Shown here piece after piece: positions 4,478 through 6,058 of a stretch of DNA of 6,058 nucleotides; the first letter of the stretch is position 1, and each line of letters starts with the position of its first letter. This DNA is from IIICB1 sp035968095 (GTDB taxonomy: Bacteria; Cyanobacteriota; Cyanobacteriia; Cyanobacteriales; SIO1D9): NCBI GenBank assembly GCA_035968095.1, contig JAWQFW010000290.1, positions 1 to 6,058 on the forward strand, in the 5' to 3' direction. The notes beneath the pieces were generated by a model. It saw only the letters and a list, made by a program, of their open reading frames with translations. It had not been told where the DNA came from and searched no databases. Made by a program: the position numbers and the translations under genes.

Positions 4478-6055
4478 ATGAGAGAACAGCGCATTCTTTA
4501 TGTAAGACTACCATGCAACCCAATTTTTCCCATCGGTGTTGTTTATCTGGCAGACTGGGTTCACAAAATGTTCCCCCAGCTAGAACAGCGTATTTTTGAC
4601 ATGGGAACCGTACCTCCTCTAGATTTTGGAAGAGCATTAGATAGTTATATTGACGATTTTCAACCAACACTATTGGTTTATTCTTGGCGCGATATCCAAA
4701 TTTACGCACCAGTGGGAGGTAGGGGCGGCAACCCCTTACAAAATGCCTTCGAGTTGTACTACGCCAAGAACCCCCTAACCAAGCTACGCGGTGCATTAGG
4801 GGGTCTACGTTTGGCATCTTCTTACTATGGCGAACTTTGGCGTAACTTAGGCTTGGTGCGACGCGGAGTCAAACGCGCCCAGAAATATAATCCTCAAGCG
4901 AGGGCGGTAGTTGGTGGCGGTGCAGTCAGCGTATTTTATGAGCAACTGAAAACCCGTTTCCCCAAAGGAACAATTGTTTCGGTGGGAGAAGGGGAAATGT
5001 TACTCGAAAAGCTGCTCCAAGGTCAAGATTTGAGCGGAGAGCGTTGTTATATAGTAGGAGAAAGCGAACCGCGCGATCGCCTAATTCACGAGTGGCCCAC
5101 ACCTGTAGAAAAATCTGCTTGCAATTACGACTACATCGAAAAAATTTGGCCCGAATTCAATTACTATTTAGCCGCAGACGACTTTTACATCGGGGTACAA
5201 ACTAAACGCGGTTGTCCTCACAACTGCTGTTACTGTGTCTACACTGTTGTTGAAGGCAAACAAGTCAGAATTAATCCTGCTGACGAAGTAGTCAAAGAAA
5301 TGCGTCAATTGTACGATCGCGGGATCAGAAAATTCTGGTTTACTGACGCTCAGTTTATCCCCGCCAGAAAGTTTATTGACGATGCTATTGAACTCTTGCA
5401 AAAAATCCTTGATTCCGGGATGACAGATATTAACTGGGCAGCATATATTCGCGCTGATAATCTCACTCCCGAATTATGCGATTTGATGGTGAAAACCGGA
5501 ATGAATTACTTTGAAATTGGGATTACCAGTGGTTCCCAAGAGTTAGTCCGCAAAATGCGTATGGGTTACAATCTTCGCACCGTTTTGCAAAACTGTCGCG
5601 ATCTCAAAGCTGCTGGTTTTAACGATTTGGTTTCGGTTAATTACTCGTTTAATGTCATCGATGAACGTCCGGAAACCATTCGGCAAACGATCGCTTACCA
5701 CCGCGAGTTAGAAAGAATTTTTGGTGCGGATAAAGTTGAACCAGCCATCTTTTTTATTGGGTTACAACCTCATACTCACCTCGAAAAATATGCTTTCGAC
5801 AACAAGATTCTCAACCCCGATTATAATCCTATGAGTTTGATGCCGTGGACGGCGCGAAAATTACTCTGGAACCCAGAACCTTTGGGTAGTTTCTTCGGGG
5901 AAGTTTGTTTGCAAGCTTGGCAACAAAATCCTGATGATTTTGGACGCGAAGTGATGAACATTTTGGAAGCAAAACTCGGTTGCGCTGAATTAGAATCATG
6001 TCTCAGCGCACCTTTAACCACTAAGCTGAAAAAAGAATTAATTACAACTTCTTAG
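4478..6055 (+). CDS. Radical SAM protein of the 'photosystem II high light acclimation' family
   Basis: A 525-residue iron-sulfur enzyme with the B12-binding/radical SAM layout. Residues 1-200 form a Rossmann-like N-terminal domain: RILYVRLPCNPIFPIGVVYLA at 5-25, PTLLVYSW at 63-70, VVGGGAV at 144-150 and SVGEGE at 168-173. A basic insertion (about 72-135, rich in G, R and L) interrupts it. No DxHxxG cobalamin motif is seen. The radical SAM core opens with RGCPHNCCYC; C246, C250 and C253 form the CxxxCxxC triad for the 4Fe-4S cluster, with an extra C251. Further core landmarks are KFWFTDAQFIP (285-295), WAAYIRADNLTPEL (320-333) and YFEIGITSGSQ (344-354). The C-terminal ~110 residues contain QPHTHLEKYA and PWTARKL. 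I recall the family name from public annotation of cyanobacterial proteins; the substrate is unknown. There is no Shine-Dalgarno before the ATG. The stop TAG is followed by GGG at the window edge. Confidence 0.88.
   Translation: MREQRILYVRLPCNPIFPIGVVYLADWVHKMFPQLEQRIFDMGTVPPLDFGRALDSYIDDFQPTLLVYSWRDIQIYAPVGGRGGNPLQNAFELYYAKNPLTKLRGALGGLRLASSYYGELWRNLGLVRRGVKRAQKYNPQARAVVGGGAVSVFYEQLKTRFPKGTIVSVGEGEMLLEKLLQGQDLSGERCYIVGESEPRDRLIHEWPTPVEKSACNYDYIEKIWPEFNYYLAADDFYIGVQTKRGCPHNCCYCVYTVVEGKQVRINPADEVVKEMRQLYDRGIRKFWFTDAQFIPARKFIDDAIELLQKILDSGMTDINWAAYIRADNLTPELCDLMVKTGMNYFEIGITSGSQELVRKMRMGYNLRTVLQNCRDLKAAGFNDLVSVNYSFNVIDERPETIRQTIAYHRELERIFGADKVEPAIFFIGLQPHTHLEKYAFDNKILNPDYNPMSLMPWTARKLLWNPEPLGSFFGEVCLQAWQQNPDDFGREVMNILEAKLGCAELESCLSAPLTTKLKKELITTS
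4770..4804. repeat. Perfect 9-bp inverted repeat inside the radical SAM gene
   Basis: ACCCCCTAA (4770-4778) and TTAGGGGGT (4796-4804) are exact inverted copies around a 17-base loop. They lie in the codons for residues 98-109 (NPLTKLRGALGG), within the insertion of the N-terminal domain. The hairpin could form in the message. It may simply reflect the codons used for NPL and LGG. Confidence 0.55.
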
Positions 6056-6058
6056 GGG

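Noticed and set aside
4476..4817. 113-codon minus-strand frame opposite the radical SAM gene
   Set aside because: It lies wholly antisense to a gene with clear conserved motifs and has no family features of its own.
5168..5401. 77-codon minus-strand frame opposite the radical SAM core
   Set aside because: It is the antisense of the CxxxCxxC region, whose coding constraint explains it.
5821..6021. 66-codon minus-strand frame opposite the C-terminus of the radical SAM gene
   Set aside because: Antisense shadow of a well-supported gene, with no family resemblance.

Overview
The window looks like chromosomal DNA of a cyanobacterium. The octamer GCGATCGC (HIP1) occurs seven times exactly (chance expectation is about 0.1), there is a heptanucleotide tandem array of the STRR kind, and most proteins belong to families confined to or typical of oxygenic phototrophs (CyanoP, Psb34, DUF1830, DUF4079, a cyanobacterial radical SAM family). 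STRR arrays would fit a filamentous species, but I cannot name the genus.

Layout: positions 1-4000 carry seven genes, all on the minus strand. In transcription order they are a DUF1830 protein (3617-4000) with a terminator-like hairpin behind it, a small DUF4079 membrane protein (3078-3515), thiG thiazole synthase (2231-3052), an NTF2/SnoaL-like protein (1653-2030), a 56-residue single-helix protein recognised as Psb34 (1407-1577), the PsbP-like lipoprotein CyanoP (725-1279), and a Maf nucleotide pyrophosphatase (17-613). DUF4079 and thiG are only 25 bases apart and could be co-transcribed. An 18-unit heptamer array separates thiG from the NTF2-like gene, and the edge of a second array follows maf. 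Both arrays begin exactly at the stop codon. The stretch 4001-4477 is an AT-rich divergent intergenic region with inverted and direct repeats and a candidate promoter. On the plus strand, 4478-6055 encodes a 525-residue radical SAM protein of the family I recall being named 'photosystem II high light acclimation radical SAM protein'.

Together: three of the eight genes (Psb34, CyanoP, radical SAM protein) point to assembly or light acclimation of photosystem II. Psb34 and CyanoP are adjacent on the same strand, and a candidate promoter with an HLR1-like (RpaB-type) element lies in front of psb34. ThiG and Maf are housekeeping proteins. No mobile-element gene, CRISPR array, tRNA or rRNA was seen. 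I found no convincing new defence or metabolic system. The most useful observations are the small psb34 gene with its putative light-responsive promoter, and the heptamer arrays locked in register with stop codons.
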